This document shows positions 35,027-45,372 of a stretch of 64,000 nt of DNA, piece by piece. Position 1 is the first letter of the stretch. Each line of letters starts with the position of its first letter. Source of the DNA: Microbulbifer agarilyticus (GTDB taxonomy: Bacteria; Pseudomonadota; Gammaproteobacteria; Pseudomonadales; Cellvibrionaceae). The stretch spans positions 124,001-188,000 of the forward strand of contig NZ_JAIUZM010000004.1 in NCBI RefSeq assembly GCF_020171345.1, read 5' to 3'. The notes beneath the pieces were generated by a model. That model saw nothing but the letters and a program-made list of their open reading frames with translations. It ran no database searches and was not told where the DNA came from. Position numbers and translations under genes: made by a program.

Positions 35027-36421
35027 TCAGGCTTCGGCCAGGCGTTTGGCCTTTTTGCGCGGGATGCCGAGCTTTTGGCGGCGCTCCCACAGGCACTTGC
35101 GGCTCACGCCCAGCTTCTTGGCCAGCTCGGTTTCACTCATGGTGTCCTGATGTTCCAGAACGAAACGGGCGAAGTAATCTTCCAAGGACAGGTCTTCGCG
35201 CGGGTCGGCGCGCAGGCTGGTGCGTGGGCGTCGCTCGGGGTCGGCCTCTTCGATCGGTACCAGGTCCAGATCGATGTCGAGGGTGTGATGGTCAATCTCG
35301 ACGTTGTCTTCGGTGAGAATCACCGCGCGTTGAATGGCGTTCTCCAGCTCGCGAACGTTACCGGGCCAGGTGTAGGTGGTTATTGCCTGAATCGCTTCCG
35401 GTGACAGTCGCAGGATCGAGCGATTGACCGTGGCGCAGAATTTCTCCAGTAGGCTCTCGGCAATGGTCAGCACGTCCTTGCCGCGCTCACGCAGAGGGGG
35501 GAGCGTCATCTGGACGACGTTAATACGGTAATACAAGTCTTCCCGGAACTTGTGTTCGGCCGCGAGCTGCCGCAGGTTTCGGTGGGTTGCCGCGACCAGG
35601 CGCACGTTGACCTTGCGGGATTCAATGGCGCCAATGGGGCGCACCTCACCTTCCTGCAGCACACGCAGCAATCGTGCCTGCGCTTCGAGAGGCAATTCGC
35701 CAATCTCATCGAGGAACAGGGTGCCGCCGTCGGCAGCCGCAATCAGGCCTTCACGAGCGGTTTGCGCGCCGGTAAACGCGCCTTTCTCGTGACCAAAGAG
35801 CTCCGCTTCGATCAGGGTTTCCGGAATGGCGGCACAGTTCACCGAGATCAGGGGTTTGCCGTTGCGCTTGCTCTCTTCGTGAATCGCTCGGGCTACCAGT
35901 TCTTTACCGGTACCGGTCTCACCGTGCACCAGTACGGTGGCGTCAGTGGGAGCCACCTTGTGAATACGTGCATAGAGGTCGCGCATTACCGGGCTGTCAC
36001 CGATCATGCCAGATATGGCGCGGCCTTCCGCTTTGCTGTCCGCTGCTGCGGCACCCGCCGCACGATTCTGTTCCGCCTTGCCGATGACCCGGCGCACGGT
36101 GGCGAGCATTTCATCGTGGTCGAAGGGTTTGGCGATATAGTCGGCGGCGCCCATACGCATGGAGTCAACCGCAGAGCGCAGGCTGGCATAGCTGGTCATG
36201 ATCAGTACCGGCACGTCGCCAGCCAGCTTGAGCAGGTCGGTGCCGGGTGCACCGGGTAGGCGCAGGTCGGAAATGATGAGGTCCATATCCGCGAGGCGGT
36301 ATTTTGTGGTGGCCTCACGTACCGAGCCGGCTTCACTGATCTTATAGCGGTGCCGCTCCAGCAGCTTGCGCAGAGCCGTGCGGATAATGGCTTCATCTTC
36401 TACGATCAGAATGTGGCTCAT
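35027..36421 (-). CDS. cbrB: Two-component sigma54 activator CbrB
   Basis: NtrC-family response regulator of 464 residues that controls carbon/nitrogen balance through CrcZ-type RNAs. Receiver domain with Asp52 (IISDLRLPGAPGT) and the CbrB-like stretch TSYASLRSAVDSMRMGAADYIAKPFDHDEM; AAA+ domain with GETGTGKE, the canonical GAFTGA and [13 protein letters not shown]-terminal Fis-type HTH (ETELAKKLGVSRKCLWERRQKLG). The high similarity to P. aeruginosa CbrB recalled from memory, the partner kinase gene next door, and the CbrB-type site downstream make the assignment firm. Confidence 0.95.
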   Translation of the reverse strand: MSHILIVEDEAIIRTALRKLLERHRYKISEAGSVREATTKYRLADMDLIISDLRLPGAPGTDLLKLAGDVPVLIMTSYASLRSAVDSMRMGAADYIAKPFDHDEMLATVRRVIGKAEQNRAAGAAAADSKAEGRAISGMIGDSPVMRDLYARIHKVAPTDATVLVHGETGTGKELVARAIHEESKRNGKPLISVNCAAIPETLIEAELFGHEKGAFTGAQTAREGLIAAADGGTLFLDEIGELPLEAQARLLRVLQEGEVRPIGAIESRKVNVRLVAATHRNLRQLAAEHKFREDLYYRINVVQMTLPPLRERGKDVLTIAESLLEKFCATVNRSILRLSPEAIQAITTYTWPGNVRELENAIQRAVILTEDNVEIDHHTLDIDLDLVPIEEADPERRPRTSLRADPREDLSLEDYFARFVLEHQDTMSETELAKKLGVSRKCLWERRQKLGIPRKKAKRLAEA

Positions 36422-36588
36422 GTGTTACGCCTGGTTACAAAGTGTTCAGGAGGCGCTAAGTTTTACCTTTTGAGCGTTTCGATGCAACCCAGCACTCCGT
36501 TTGTGATCAAAAAACAGCCTGATTTTTATGTCTGCAGGTAACAAACCGGTCATAAACCCACCAGTCACCCCTAAGTTGTGATGGTGAC

Positions 36589-39561
36589 TCAGAGTTCAAC
36601 CAGTGGGATTTGCACAATAAATTGCGCACCGCGCCCGGTTTCCGGGTGAGCCGGGCTGACCAGTTCCAGTTGCCCGCCATGTTCTTCCACAATGCTGTAC
36701 ACCATCGCCAGACCAAGACCGGTGCCTTCACCGGGCTCCTTGGTGGTGAAGAAGGGTTCCAGAATCCGCTCCCGGTGTGCCGGTGAAATCCCCGGGCCAT
36801 TGTCGGTGACCGCGACACAGGCCTGCCCAGCGCGGGTGTAACCAGTGACTTCGATATGGCCACCATCGGGACTCGCATCGCGCGCATTACTCAGCAGATT
36901 GATAAATACCTGTATCAGGCGCTGATTGTCGCCGAGTGCGATCAGGTCCGCGGGCACCTCATTGGCGAAGGTAACCTGGGTCTTGTCCCGCTGCAGCGAT
37001 AGCAACTGCACAGCTTCTTCCACGCAGGCACGCAGGTCCACCGGCGCTTTTTCGCTGTCCTGATTGCCACTGTGGGAGAAGCTCACCAGCGAGTGGACAA
37101 TTCGGCTGATGCGCTGGGTCTGGCTGAGGATTTGGTCCGCCGTTTCCAACACATCAGGGTTTTCCGACTCATACTGCAGATTTTGCGCGAGGCAGGCGAT
37201 GCCGGTGACCGGATTGCCGACTTCATGGGCAACCCCGGCGGCAAGGCGGCCGACTGAGGCTAGGCGTTCACTGTGCATCAGCTCCTGCTCCAGAACCTGC
37301 GTTTCCGTGATGTCTTCCACCAGTAGCATTTGCCCATCGCTGCGGTTGTCGCGGCGTGTATTTTCACGGCCATATTTTCCGGTGCGCTGTTTGAGTCGCG
37401 TCTTGTGCAGGTTCAGCCAGTGGCTGGTGCCATCGATATCTACTTGCTGCTTAAAGCGGCTGTCATCGGTGGAGCGGGCAAATTCGGTCAGCTCGCTGCG
37501 CCACGGCTCCGGCAGGTATTCGGGTTTGGAGCCGATTACCTCGCTGGCACTAATTCCCGTGAGCTCCGCCATGGCGTAGTTCCACAGCAGTATTTCGCCG
37601 TCGCGCCCCAGGGAGCAGGCTGCCATGGGCAGCTCTTCCAGCATTTGCCGGTGATAGAGGCGCAGGTTGTTCAGCTCTGCGGCCAGGCCGGTGAGCTGGT
37701 TTTTGTAGCGGCTCAAACGGGTCTCAATCAGGTTGATATCTTTATTCGCAGGCTGGTCGCTAGTAACGAATGGCACGTGACGATCGAGAATCTGTCCCGC
37801 CAGTACACGCCCCAGCAGGCCGGAAAGGTTCGCTTCCAGGCGGTCGCGGAGCTGGCGCAGGGCGTAGGGGCGCCGTTCTTCCTCGGACAAATTGAGTTGG
37901 CGTAATGCGCGGCTCACTTCCTGGCTGGCGGTGGCCGCGCCGAGGCTCTCAGATAGGCGCAGACGGAATTCCGCAGCAGATTGCACATCCAGCTCGAGGC
38001 GCAGCGCCTGACTGATGGAATCGTCACTACACAGGTCGGCGGCATAGCGTTCCAGACTGGAAGTGCGCGTGAAGATGGAGAGGCCCACAAACAGCAGCAT
38101 ATTTACCGACAGGGTCAGAGTGGTGATCTGCGGCCAGATTTCCATCCCCAGCGGTATGTGGAAGTCACCGATACGAATGCCGCTGTTACCCACCATCGCT
38201 GGCAGCAATAACCCGCCGGCCCACACCAGCATGCCCGCCAGCAGCCCGCCGATAAATCCGCGCCGGTTGCCTTGCGGCCAGTGGATAACCGCGAAGATCC
38301 CTGGCAAAAACTGCAGGGAAGCGATAAACGCAATGATCGCGAGATCCGATAGTGACAGACGGTTGTTCAACAGCAGGTAGAACGCGAAGCCCGCGAGAAA
38401 CAGCGCTGCCACCAATGCCCGGCGCAACCACAGTAACTGGCGGTACATGTTATCGTCGGATTGCCAGCGCGTGCCGGGCAACAGCCAGTGATTCATCACC
38501 ATGGTGGCCAGTGCCAGGGTGATCATGATCAGGGCACCTGTGGCCGCTGACAGGCCACCGATAAAGGCGAGAATGGTCAGCAGTGCGGAGCCGCTGGCGC
38601 GGGGTACGGCGAGGGTGAAGTACTGAACGGGCTCGGTAACATCCAGGGCAAAGCCCGCCCACATAATCGGGAAGATCGGCAGCGCCATCAGCAGCATGAA
38701 CAGCGGGAAGCCCCAGCTGGCGGTGCGCAACCCTTCGGTGGGAGGGCGGTCCGCAATACTCAGATAAAAAATGTGCGGCATGGCCACCGCAGTGGCGATA
38801 AACACCAGCAGTAGCGTGTGGGAAGAGCCCTGCTTGATCGGGGTGTATAGCAGTTGCTGCATATCGTTGTTTTGCGCGAGCCAGTTGTCGAGGTCACCGA
38901 GGCTGCCGAAAACACCGTACACCGCATAGAGACCGACCGCGAGCAGGGCGACCAGTTTGACCAAGGATTCGAGGGCCATGGCACTGGCGAGACCCGCGCG
39001 GCGTTTGCGCGAGGCCCCATAGGTGCTGGTAAATACCGCCAGCAATACGCAGTAAAGGAAAGCGATAAGGTCTTTACTGGTGACGCCACTATCGGGCAGC
39101 GCCATCGCCGCCACATTGTCGCGGGACAGTAGCGCCAGGGTTTCCGCTACCGCCTGAATCTGTAGGGCGATGAGCGGCAACAGCCCCAGCAACATAAACA
39201 GGGTGGCGAGGGTGCCGGCTTCGCGGCTGTGATAGCGGAATACCAGCAAATCGGCGGGTGAGGTTAGCTGGTAGCGCTGTGCCAGCCGCGCCAGGGGTTC
39301 CAGCGCAAACGGCGCAAACAGGAACATGGCGCCGGTACCCAGGTAATAAGCGAGAACCCCGTAGCCGTGCTGCCAGGCGAGATCGATGATGCCGTAATAG
39401 GTCCAGGCACTGAGCGAGACCCCCAGAGACATTACGTAGAAGAAGGGGTGGCGCACCCAATTGCTGGACAGCCAGCCCTTGGAGGTGGCAAAGGCCACAA
39501 AAAACAGCGCGAAAATATAGGCGACGCCAATCAGCGCAATATTGACGATGTCAAAGGTCAT
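36589..39561 (-). CDS. cbrA: Sensor kinase CbrA (SSS transporter-kinase fusion)
   Basis: 990-residue protein. Its first half is a sodium:solute symporter-like membrane domain (about 13 helices, residues 1-500; in Pseudomonas CbrA this part is linked to histidine transport). The second half is a PAS domain (about 640-720), a HisKA box [12 protein letters not shown] with His779 and an HATPase domain with [16 protein letters not shown] and [12 protein letters not shown]. It phosphorylates CbrB. Length matches P. aeruginosa CbrA (about 983). A 167-base gap separates it from cbrB. The start overlaps the small upstream gene by 11 bases. Confidence 0.95.
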   Translation of the reverse strand: MTFDIVNIALIGVAYIFALFFVAFATSKGWLSSNWVRHPFFYVMSLGVSLSAWTYYGIIDLAWQHGYGVLAYYLGTGAMFLFAPFALEPLARLAQRYQLTSPADLLVFRYHSREAGTLATLFMLLGLLPLIALQIQAVAETLALLSRDNVAAMALPDSGVTSKDLIAFLYCVLLAVFTSTYGASRKRRAGLASAMALESLVKLVALLAVGLYAVYGVFGSLGDLDNWLAQNNDMQQLLYTPIKQGSSHTLLLVFIATAVAMPHIFYLSIADRPPTEGLRTASWGFPLFMLLMALPIFPIMWAGFALDVTEPVQYFTLAVPRASGSALLTILAFIGGLSAATGALIMITLALATMVMNHWLLPGTRWQSDDNMYRQLLWLRRALVAALFLAGFAFYLLLNNRLSLSDLAIIAFIASLQFLPGIFAVIHWPQGNRRGFIGGLLAGMLVWAGGLLLPAMVGNSGIRIGDFHIPLGMEIWPQITTLTLSVNMLLFVGLSIFTRTSSLERYAADLCSDDSISQALRLELDVQSAAEFRLRLSESLGAATASQEVSRALRQLNLSEEERRPYALRQLRDRLEANLSGLLGRVLAGQILDRHVPFVTSDQPANKDINLIETRLSRYKNQLTGLAAELNNLRLYHRQMLEELPMAACSLGRDGEILLWNYAMAELTGISASEVIGSKPEYLPEPWRSELTEFARSTDDSRFKQQVDIDGTSHWLNLHKTRLKQRTGKYGRENTRRDNRSDGQMLLVEDITETQVLEQELMHSERLASVGRLAAGVAHEVGNPVTGIACLAQNLQYESENPDVLETADQILSQTQRISRIVHSLVSFSHSGNQDSEKAPVDLRACVEEAVQLLSLQRDKTQVTFANEVPADLIALGDNQRLIQVFINLLSNARDASPDGGHIEVTGYTRAGQACVAVTDNGPGISPAHRERILEPFFTTKEPGEGTGLGLAMVYSIVEEHGGQLELVSPAHPETGRGAQFIVQIPLVEL

Positions 39562-39727
39562 CGGGTTTGCGCCTCCGCTGAATAAAAATGGCCAGCAGGA
39601 TCAGCACGAACCAGAGGATAAAAGGGCGATACCAGGCGCCGGAGGGGTTGATCATCCAGGTGAATACGGTGGGGCTAAATACGTAGCCCACCAGTACCAG
39701 CAGGATTAACAGGGTGCGGTTGCTCAT
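39551..39727 (-). CDS. cbrX: CbrX-like small membrane protein overlapping cbrA
   Basis: 58-residue protein from ATG 39727 (MSNRTLLILLVLVGYVF...). It has two hydrophobic segments (about 4-20 and 27-45) and a basic tail (QRRRKPDD). Its stop lies 11 bases inside cbrA, the arrangement of the small cbrX gene in Pseudomonas putida, where it is translationally coupled to cbrA. Identification is from position and size, since the protein is too short for strong motif evidence. Confidence 0.7.
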   Translation of the reverse strand: MSNRTLLILLVLVGYVFSPTVFTWMINPSGAWYRPFILWFVLILLAIFIQRRRKPDDL

Positions 39728-39827
39728 TGGAGGCCTGTTGGGATCCCTGTGTTGAAGCAGCTTGAACACAGGGAATTAGAACACGGGGAAACTGGCGCGA
39801 AATGTTAATGCGCCGCCGGGGCAGAGT

Positions 39828-40739
39828 TCAACTGTTTCCCGGAGTGGCGGTTGTCGAATTAGTCGAGCGGCGATTGTGACGATCGACTGCCTTGCGCTGC
39901 CAGTGCGCGCTGGCCCAGACAAGGATATGTGCCGGGGTGTTCGCAGCGAGATCTTGCGAGGGGCGCAGGCCGAGAAATCCCAGTGCCTGAATCAGGTTCG
40001 AGGAGGCTTTGTTGTCGTCCAGTGGGGCGGCGTGATTCTGCTTGCTCAGTTTCTGTCCGGCTTCGTTCATCACCAGCGGCAAGTGCCCAAACTGCGGCGG
40101 TTCGGCACCCAGCGCGCGGAACAGGCATCGCTGGATACCCGTGCAGTCCAACAGGTCCGCGCCGCGTACCACATGGTTTACGCCCTGCGCGATATCGTCG
40201 ACCACCACCGCCAGTTGGTAGGCGTAGAGACCATCTTTGCGTTTGAGAATCGGGTCCTCATCAATGGCTTGCTGCTGTGCGCCTTGCCAGATATCGGTAA
40301 ACCCTTCGCGGGCGCCGGCGCACTGAAAGCGCAGAGAGTGCGGCCCGGACTCGCCGATGCAGTTGGCTTTGGTATGGCCGCCGGCCCTGCGTACTTGCTC
40401 GCGCGTGCACGAGCAGGGGTAGATTTGATCCTGCGCGCGCAGCTGCTGTAGTGCATGCTGATACAGGTCGTGACGCTTGCTCTGCCACACCACTGGCGAA
40501 TGGCTGTGCAGGCCGTGGGTATGCAGTGAATGCAGAATGCGTTCTGCCGCACCGGGCACTTCCCGCGGCGGATCCAGGTCTTCCATGCGGATCAGCCAGT
40601 GGCCGCCATGGGCAATGGCATCCAAATAGCTGCCGAGGGCACATACCAGGGAACCAAAATGCAATGGCCCGGTGGGCGAGGGCGCGAAGCGGCCTACATA
40701 GCGCTCGGAAGAGGGCGAGGAATTTGAAGACAAGGACAC
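39828..40739 (-). CDS. gluQ: Glutamyl-Q tRNA(Asp) synthetase
   Basis: Paralogue of the GluRS catalytic core that attaches glutamate to queuosine-34 of tRNA(Asp). About 303 residues. The HIGH-type motif is FAPSPTGPLHFGSL, a zinc-site-like CSCTREQVRRAGG follows, and the KMSKS equivalent is KLSKQNH; the anticodon-binding domain of true GluRS is missing. The start is uncertain: GTG 40739 is the most upstream start not overlapping dksA, without a clear ribosome binding site. The dksA-gluQ order is conserved in gammaproteobacteria. Confidence 0.9.
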   Translation of the reverse strand: MSLSSNSSPSSERYVGRFAPSPTGPLHFGSLVCALGSYLDAIAHGGHWLIRMEDLDPPREVPGAAERILHSLHTHGLHSHSPVVWQSKRHDLYQHALQQLRAQDQIYPCSCTREQVRRAGGHTKANCIGESGPHSLRFQCAGAREGFTDIWQGAQQQAIDEDPILKRKDGLYAYQLAVVVDDIAQGVNHVVRGADLLDCTGIQRCLFRALGAEPPQFGHLPLVMNEAGQKLSKQNHAAPLDDNKASSNLIQALGFLGLRPSQDLAANTPAHILVWASAHWQRKAVDRHNRRSTNSTTATPGNS

Positions 40740-40806
40740 TGGTGCAGTATTCAGTGTGAGAGGAAGATTCCGGGCGGCGCTGGATGCGGCCGCCCAGAAA
40801 GCGGGA

Positions 40807-41244
40807 TCAACCGGAGATTTGCTTCTCTTTGATCTCCGCCAGGGTTTTGCAGTCCACACACAGGGTTGCGGTTGGACGGGCTTCCAGGCGGCGGATACCG
40901 ATTTCGACACCACAGGCTTCACAGAAGCCATAGTCTTCCTGATCAATCAGCTCCAGGGTGGAGTCGATTTTCTTGATCAGCTTGCGCTCGCGGTCGCGGG
41001 TGCGCAGTTCCAGACTGAACTCTTCTTCCTGGCTGGCGCGATCGGCCGGGTCCGGGAAGTTGGCAGCCTCATCCTTCATGTGCGTTACGGTGCGATCCAC
41101 CTCTGCCATCAGTTCGGCTTTCCAGGCCAGCAGCAGTTTGCGGAAATGCTCCTGCTGCTTCTCATTCATGTACTCCTCGCCCTTCTGTTCCTGATAGGGC
41201 TCAAAGCCGTGCAGAGAATCGGATTTCGCAGCAGTATTGGGCAT
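40807..41244 (-). CDS. dksA: RNA polymerase-binding transcription factor DksA
   Basis: ppGpp cofactor acting in the RNA polymerase secondary channel. 145 residues with coiled-coil tip Asp residues in [14 protein letters not shown] (Asp65, Asp68) and a four-Cys zinc finger CEAC...CVDC (Cys108, 111, 129, 132). I choose ATG 41244 over 41250 because AGAGAGG is 8 bases from the former and only 2 from the latter. Followed by gluQ in the same direction. Confidence 0.96.
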   Translation of the reverse strand: MPNTAAKSDSLHGFEPYQEQKGEEYMNEKQQEHFRKLLLAWKAELMAEVDRTVTHMKDEAANFPDPADRASQEEEFSLELRTRDRERKLIKKIDSTLELIDQEDYGFCEACGVEIGIRRLEARPTATLCVDCKTLAEIKEKQISG

Positions 41245-41543
41245 AGTCATTGCCTCTCTCGTAATACGGGCCCTTCTTTATAGGGGCACTACAACCAAAT
41301 TCAAGCCTAGCAGGCGCGAAGCCTAGACCGCAGGCTGTATCCAATGGCTGCGGCAGCAGCCAAGGCGAGGAAACTATCAAATCTCACACGACTGCGCCAC
41401 AAAATGTTGTCGGACCTGTCCTCTGGCGATGATCCTCCCACAAAGGGTGACTTGATTGGTGTATTCTGGCGGCCATTTTTTCAACAAGTTGGCGCTTACA
41501 TCAACTTATGTTGGATTTTTAAACGATTTATTGAGAAGACCAC

Positions 41544-42251
41544 GTGAAACTGAGCCCTGCCTTGATCGAGGGAAAACTCCTGCGCCGCTACAAACGATTT
41601 TTGGCGGATGTTGCCTTGCCGGATGGCGAAATTATGACCATTCATTGCCCCAACACTGGATCCATGAAGAACTGCTGGGAGGAAAACACCCCCTGCTGGT
41701 ATTCCGATTCCGGTAATCCCAAGCGCAAGTATCGTCACACCCTGGAGATCACCACCACGCCCGAGGGCGCGAAAGCCGGTGTGAACACCGGCCGCGCAAA
41801 TCACCTTGTGGAAGAGGCGATAAGTACAGGCGTTGTCGTTGAACTGCAGGGTTACGACGCCCTGCGCCGCGAAGTGAAGTACGGTGAAGAAAACAGCCGA
41901 ATCGATATTCTGCTGGAAGGGGAGGCGGGCGCCTGTTACGTCGAAGTAAAAAACGTCACCCTCGCCGAAGGCGCGCGCGGCATGTTTCCCGATGCAGTGA
42001 GTACCCGTGGAACCAAGCACTTGCGTGAACTGGAAAAGCTCGCCCAGTCCGGCGTGCGCGCGGTGCTGTTTTACTGCGTGCAGCATGACCAGATTGCCAC
42101 GGTGGAAGCCGCTGCCGACATTGACCCGGCCTATGCCGAGGCGCTGGCGCAGGCGCTAAAAAGTGGTGTGGAAGTAATCGCTTACCGCGCCAAGCTCGGT
42201 GCAGAAGAAATTTGCCTGACCGAGCCGGTGCCGTTTTTGCCTGCTGAGTAA
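41544..42251 (+). CDS. sfsA: DNA/RNA nuclease SfsA
   Basis: 235-residue SfsA-family protein, originally named for sugar fermentation stimulation and now regarded as a nucleic-acid-binding putative nuclease. Family blocks are FLADVALPDGEIMTIHCPNTGSM, NTGRANHLVEEAI and the PD-D/ExK-like SRIDILLEG...CYVEVKNVTLAE. Its stop codon directly abuts the stop of the convergent Rieske gene. Confidence 0.93.
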   Translation: MKLSPALIEGKLLRRYKRFLADVALPDGEIMTIHCPNTGSMKNCWEENTPCWYSDSGNPKRKYRHTLEITTTPEGAKAGVNTGRANHLVEEAISTGVVVELQGYDALRREVKYGEENSRIDILLEGEAGACYVEVKNVTLAEGARGMFPDAVSTRGTKHLRELEKLAQSGVRAVLFYCVQHDQIATVEAAADIDPAYAEALAQALKSGVEVIAYRAKLGAEEICLTEPVPFLPAE

Positions 42252-42596
42252 CTAGTCCGCCAGTAACACGTAGAGCCCGTCCTGCGCATACTCGACGGGC
42301 ACTGGTGTCAGTGCGTCGCCCGCGCAGGGACCGGCAATGCATTCGCCGGTGCGTATCTCGAACAGGGCACCATGGGAAGCGCATTGGATCAGGGCTTTTT
42401 CCGAATCCAGGAATTGATCCGGCTGCCACTCCAGGTTGATACCCCGGTGGGGGCAGACATTTTTATACGCGTACACTTCGCCGTCTTTTTTCACCGCAAA
42501 TACATTGTCCATGCCCGCGCTTTTGTCGCCCAGAGAAAAGCCTTTGGAATCGCCTTCGGTGAGGTCTTCGTAGCCGCAGAGGAAATGTTTTTGCAT
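42252..42596 (-). CDS. Rieske [2Fe-2S] protein (ferredoxin type)
   Basis: 114-residue soluble Rieske domain. Cluster ligands are in CPHRGINLEW (Cys, His) and CASHGALFEIRTGEC (Cys, His). No signal or membrane anchor. Resembles small Rieske ferredoxins such as NirD-like or dioxygenase ferredoxins, but no oxygenase or nitrite reductase gene is adjacent, so the partner is unknown. Confidence 0.85.
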   Translation of the reverse strand: MQKHFLCGYEDLTEGDSKGFSLGDKSAGMDNVFAVKKDGEVYAYKNVCPHRGINLEWQPDQFLDSEKALIQCASHGALFEIRTGECIAGPCAGDALTPVPVEYAQDGLYVLLAD

Positions 42597-42662
42597 GGAA
42601 AGTTACAGCGCTGTAGAAAAAGTGGTTCGGCGGGCAGTTTAACGAATTATTGGCTCGAGCTA

Positions 42663-42808
42663 CTACTTAAAGTCTGGGGCGAAGGTGTCGATACCGGGGT
42701 GCGCCTGGTGAGACCTTCGAAAAAGGGACTTTTTCGAAGAGCCCCAGGGATGGGTTTACGGCGTGTCTCGCCAGGCGCACCCCGGTAGCGGCTCCGCCAC
42801 TTAAGTAG
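42663..42808. repeat. Long intergenic palindrome (REP-like element 2)
   Basis: Nested inverted repeats: outer CTACTTAA/TTAAGTAG (42663-42670, 42801-42808); middle arms of 23 bases with one G-T-type mismatch (42692-42714, 42765-42787); and an inner 11-bp perfect hairpin CTTCGAAAAAG/CTTTTTCGAAG (42715-42739). The right inner part contains CCAGGGATGGGTTTACGG, whose complement has the CATCCCTG word of the element at 16419. Lies in the gap between the Rieske and protease genes. Confidence 0.8.
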
Positions 42809-42833
42809 CAAGCGAAGTTAAATTACAAATGCG

Positions 42834-43895
42834 TTAAGGTGCCGCAAGTACCAGCGAGGTCTGGTACGCCTCCCCGTCGCGCAGATAGTCCACCTGTACC
42901 CGGTCCCCGGGGCGGCGGTCTTCCAGTACATTCATCAGGTCATCGTAATTGCTGATGGGCCGACCGTCGATACCCACAATCACATCACCCAGTTGCCAGC
43001 CACCGCGGCTGCCGCGGTATACGCCGCGCAGCCCGGCTTTGTCGGCGGGCAAGCCCGGCGCCGTGCGCAGAACCGCCACACCCTCAAAATCGTAGCGGTT
43101 CGCCCACTGGTCCGGTGCCGATTCGATGCCAAGAATCGGACGCACCAGGCGGCCGTGTGCGATCAACTCCGGGACAATCTTCTTCACCGTATCCACGGGA
43201 ATTGCAAAACCAATACCCACACTGGCGCCGCTCGGACTGTAAATTGCCGTATTCACCCCGATAAGCCGCCCGCTGCTGTCGAGCAGAGGACCACCGGAGT
43301 TCCCGGGATTAATCGCCGCATCGGTCTGGATCACGTTGCGGATGGTGCGGTTGCCTGCCGCGTCAATTTCACGCCCTAGCGCACTCACCACGCCGGTGGT
43401 CAGGGTGGTGTCCAGGCCAAAGGGGTTGCCGATTGCCAGTACCTTGCGCCCCACCGAGAGGCTGGAGGACTCGCCGGGTATCAGTGGCTTGAGCCGTTCC
43501 CCTGGCGCATTGATTTTCAGCACGGCAAGATCTTTCTCCGGTGCCGATCCCACCAGCTGTGCAGGCCACTCGCTGCGGTCCTGCAGGGTAATGGTGATCT
43601 TGCGGGCTTTTTCGATTACGTGAAAATTGGTCACCACGTGGCCGTGTTCGTCCCAGATAAAGCCACTGCCGGCGCCTTTCGGCACCGTGTGCAGGCGCAG
43701 GCTCCAGCGGTCGCGCACCAGTGCTTCATTGGTGACGTACACCACCGAGGGACTGGCGAAATTGAACACCTGCATGGTGTTGGTTTCGTCGTCGGTGGCA
43801 AATTGTGGGGGGCGGGACTCTGCGCTGGCCGCGAAGGCAAGAATGCTCAGAACGGTAGCGAAAATAAGTCGAGAAACGAATCTGATCAGGCGCAT
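42834..43895 (-). CDS. Periplasmic trypsin-like protease with PDZ domain (DegS/HtrA type)
   Basis: 353-residue S1C serine protease. Signal peptide (1-25, AFAASA cleavage), protease domain with catalytic His92 (NFHVIE), Asp122 (EKDLAVL) and Ser200 (NPGNSGGPL), then a single PDZ domain (about 255-350). One PDZ and modest length are like DegS, but the N-terminus looks like a cleavable signal rather than a membrane anchor, so a soluble HtrA-like enzyme is equally possible. I use ATG 43895; the longer frame upstream is not protein-like. Preceded by htpX on the same strand, forming an envelope quality-control pair. Confidence 0.88.
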   Translation of the reverse strand: MRLIRFVSRLIFATVLSILAFAASAESRPPQFATDDETNTMQVFNFASPSVVYVTNEALVRDRWSLRLHTVPKGAGSGFIWDEHGHVVTNFHVIEKARKITITLQDRSEWPAQLVGSAPEKDLAVLKINAPGERLKPLIPGESSSLSVGRKVLAIGNPFGLDTTLTTGVVSALGREIDAAGNRTIRNVIQTDAAINPGNSGGPLLDSSGRLIGVNTAIYSPSGASVGIGFAIPVDTVKKIVPELIAHGRLVRPILGIESAPDQWANRYDFEGVAVLRTAPGLPADKAGLRGVYRGSRGGWQLGDVIVGIDGRPISNYDDLMNVLEDRRPGDRVQVDYLRDGEAYQTSLVLAAP

Positions 43896-43985
43896 GTTGG
43901 GCGGGTTTCCTGCGTCAAAAAAGTGGGGTGCCGCAGGGTAGAGTGACGAGGAGTCCCGGGCGGGGATCCTCGCCGACAATTGCGG

Positions 43986-44873
43986 TTAACGAGCAGAATT
44001 TTGCAGTGCCAGGATCCTATCCTCAAGAGGGGGGTGGCTCGCCATCAGCGCGGCCATGCTGTTGCCGTAGATACCGAAGGCTTTCATGTTGGCGGGCAGC
44101 GGTTCCTCGCGCCCGGCTTCCGATTCCGCCTTGATCCGCGCCAGGGCCGCGATCATGGCCTGCGGGCTGGCGAGGTGGGCGCCGGCGGCGTCGGCACGGT
44201 ATTCGCGGCGGCGGCTGAACCAGGCGACAACCATCATGGCGAAGAAGCCAAACACGATATCCATCACGATGGAGGTGATGTAGTAACCAATACCCAGCCC
44301 CTGCTCATTGCGCATCAGTACGCGGTCAACAAAGAAGCCCACCAAGCGCGCAAAGAACATCACGAAGGTGTTTACCACGCCCTGGATCAGGGCCAGGGTA
44401 ATCATATCGCCGTTGGCGACGTGGCCGATCTCGTGGCCGATTACGGCGCGCGCTTCGTCGCGATTAAAGCGTTGCAGTAGTCCGGCGCTCACCGCCACCA
44501 GGGCGCTGTTGCGATTCCAGCCGGTGGCGAAGGCATTAGCCTGCGGCATGGGGAAGATCCCCACATCTGGCATACCGATGCCGGCTTTCTGCGACAGCTC
44601 GCGAACTGTTTCTACCAGCCAGCGCTCGTCGGCCGTTTGCGGCTGTTCGATGATCTGGGTGCGAGTGGTCCTGCGCGCGATGGTTTTTGACAGCAGTAGT
44701 GAGATTAATGAGCCGCCAATACCGAAAATGGCACACATCGTCAGCAGTCCAGGCAGGTTCAGATTGACGCCATTGGCGTCGAGGATTCCCTGAATCCCGA
44801 ACAGGTTAAAGATGATGCCGACCAATACCATGACAGCCAGGTTGGTGAGCAGGAAAAGCCCTATTCGCAGCAT
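43986..44873 (-). CDS. htpX: Membrane zinc protease HtpX
   Basis: Inner-membrane M48 metallopeptidase that degrades misfolded membrane proteins. 295 residues with four hydrophobic segments (two N-terminal, two after the active site) and the zinc motif HEIGH (147-151), with the third ligand Glu in [13 protein letters not shown]. Typical family length (about 290). Upstream of the HtrA-like protease on the same strand. Confidence 0.95.
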   Translation of the reverse strand: MLRIGLFLLTNLAVMVLVGIIFNLFGIQGILDANGVNLNLPGLLTMCAIFGIGGSLISLLLSKTIARRTTRTQIIEQPQTADERWLVETVRELSQKAGIGMPDVGIFPMPQANAFATGWNRNSALVAVSAGLLQRFNRDEARAVIGHEIGHVANGDMITLALIQGVVNTFVMFFARLVGFFVDRVLMRNEQGLGIGYYITSIVMDIVFGFFAMMVVAWFSRRREYRADAAGAHLASPQAMIAALARIKAESEAGREEPLPANMKAFGIYGNSMAALMASHPPLEDRILALQNSAR

Positions 44874-45087
44874 TGTGTTCTCCGCAGGGTGAAAATAGAT
44901 CGAATAATAATAAGGTTAGAGCACAGCCCCCACCGGCTGGTTCCAGCACGGGTTAAGGCGGCGTGTATCGAAGTTAATCTGAGGGCTTGATAGGGTCGCT
45001 GAGCGCCAATTGCAAGTCTGCGACGTGTCGAAAGACGAGTCAGACGCTCTATGAAAATTTGCTGCCTTGAAGCCCGTGGAAGGTAAG

Positions 45088-45372
45088 TCAGACGCGATCT
45101 TTGCGCGCCAGTATTTGCTCGGCTTCGGTCACCAGGTTGGCCTTGAGGTCCGGGTCGAGTTCGTTCCAGTGAACATCGAGCAGGGCGCCCTGCAGCGCGT
45201 AAAGCAGTACGCGAGAGGCGTTGATACCGCGGCCGCGGATACTGGCAAAGGCTTCAGCGGGACCCACGCGATGGAGGTCATCCTGTGTGCGAATGCCAAT
45301 CGAGTGCAGAATATTGACGGAGGCGAGGCCCAGGTTTTTCAGTTTTAACAACTCTGACTGACTTGGGTGCAT
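45088..45372 (-). CDS. TfoX C-terminal domain protein
   Basis: 94-residue protein consisting of the helical TfoX/Sxy C-terminal domain (LKNLGLASVNILHSIGIRTQDDLHRVG...), which resembles helix-hairpin-helix modules. The N-terminal TfoX domain is missing, so it is a stand-alone C-domain rather than a full competence regulator. AGGGAAG lies 6 bases before ATG 45372, favouring it over the upstream ATG 45411. Function unknown. Confidence 0.8.
   Translation of the reverse strand: MHPSQSELLKLKNLGLASVNILHSIGIRTQDDLHRVGPAEAFASIRGRGINASRVLLYALQGALLDVHWNELDPDLKANLVTEAEQILARKDRV

Noticed and set aside
36420-36545. GTTAC half-sites between cbrA and cbrB as a CbrB autoregulation site
   Set aside because: Half-sites are in direct orientation or about 95 bases apart, not TGTTAC-N16-GTAACA, and no -24/-12 promoter accompanies them.
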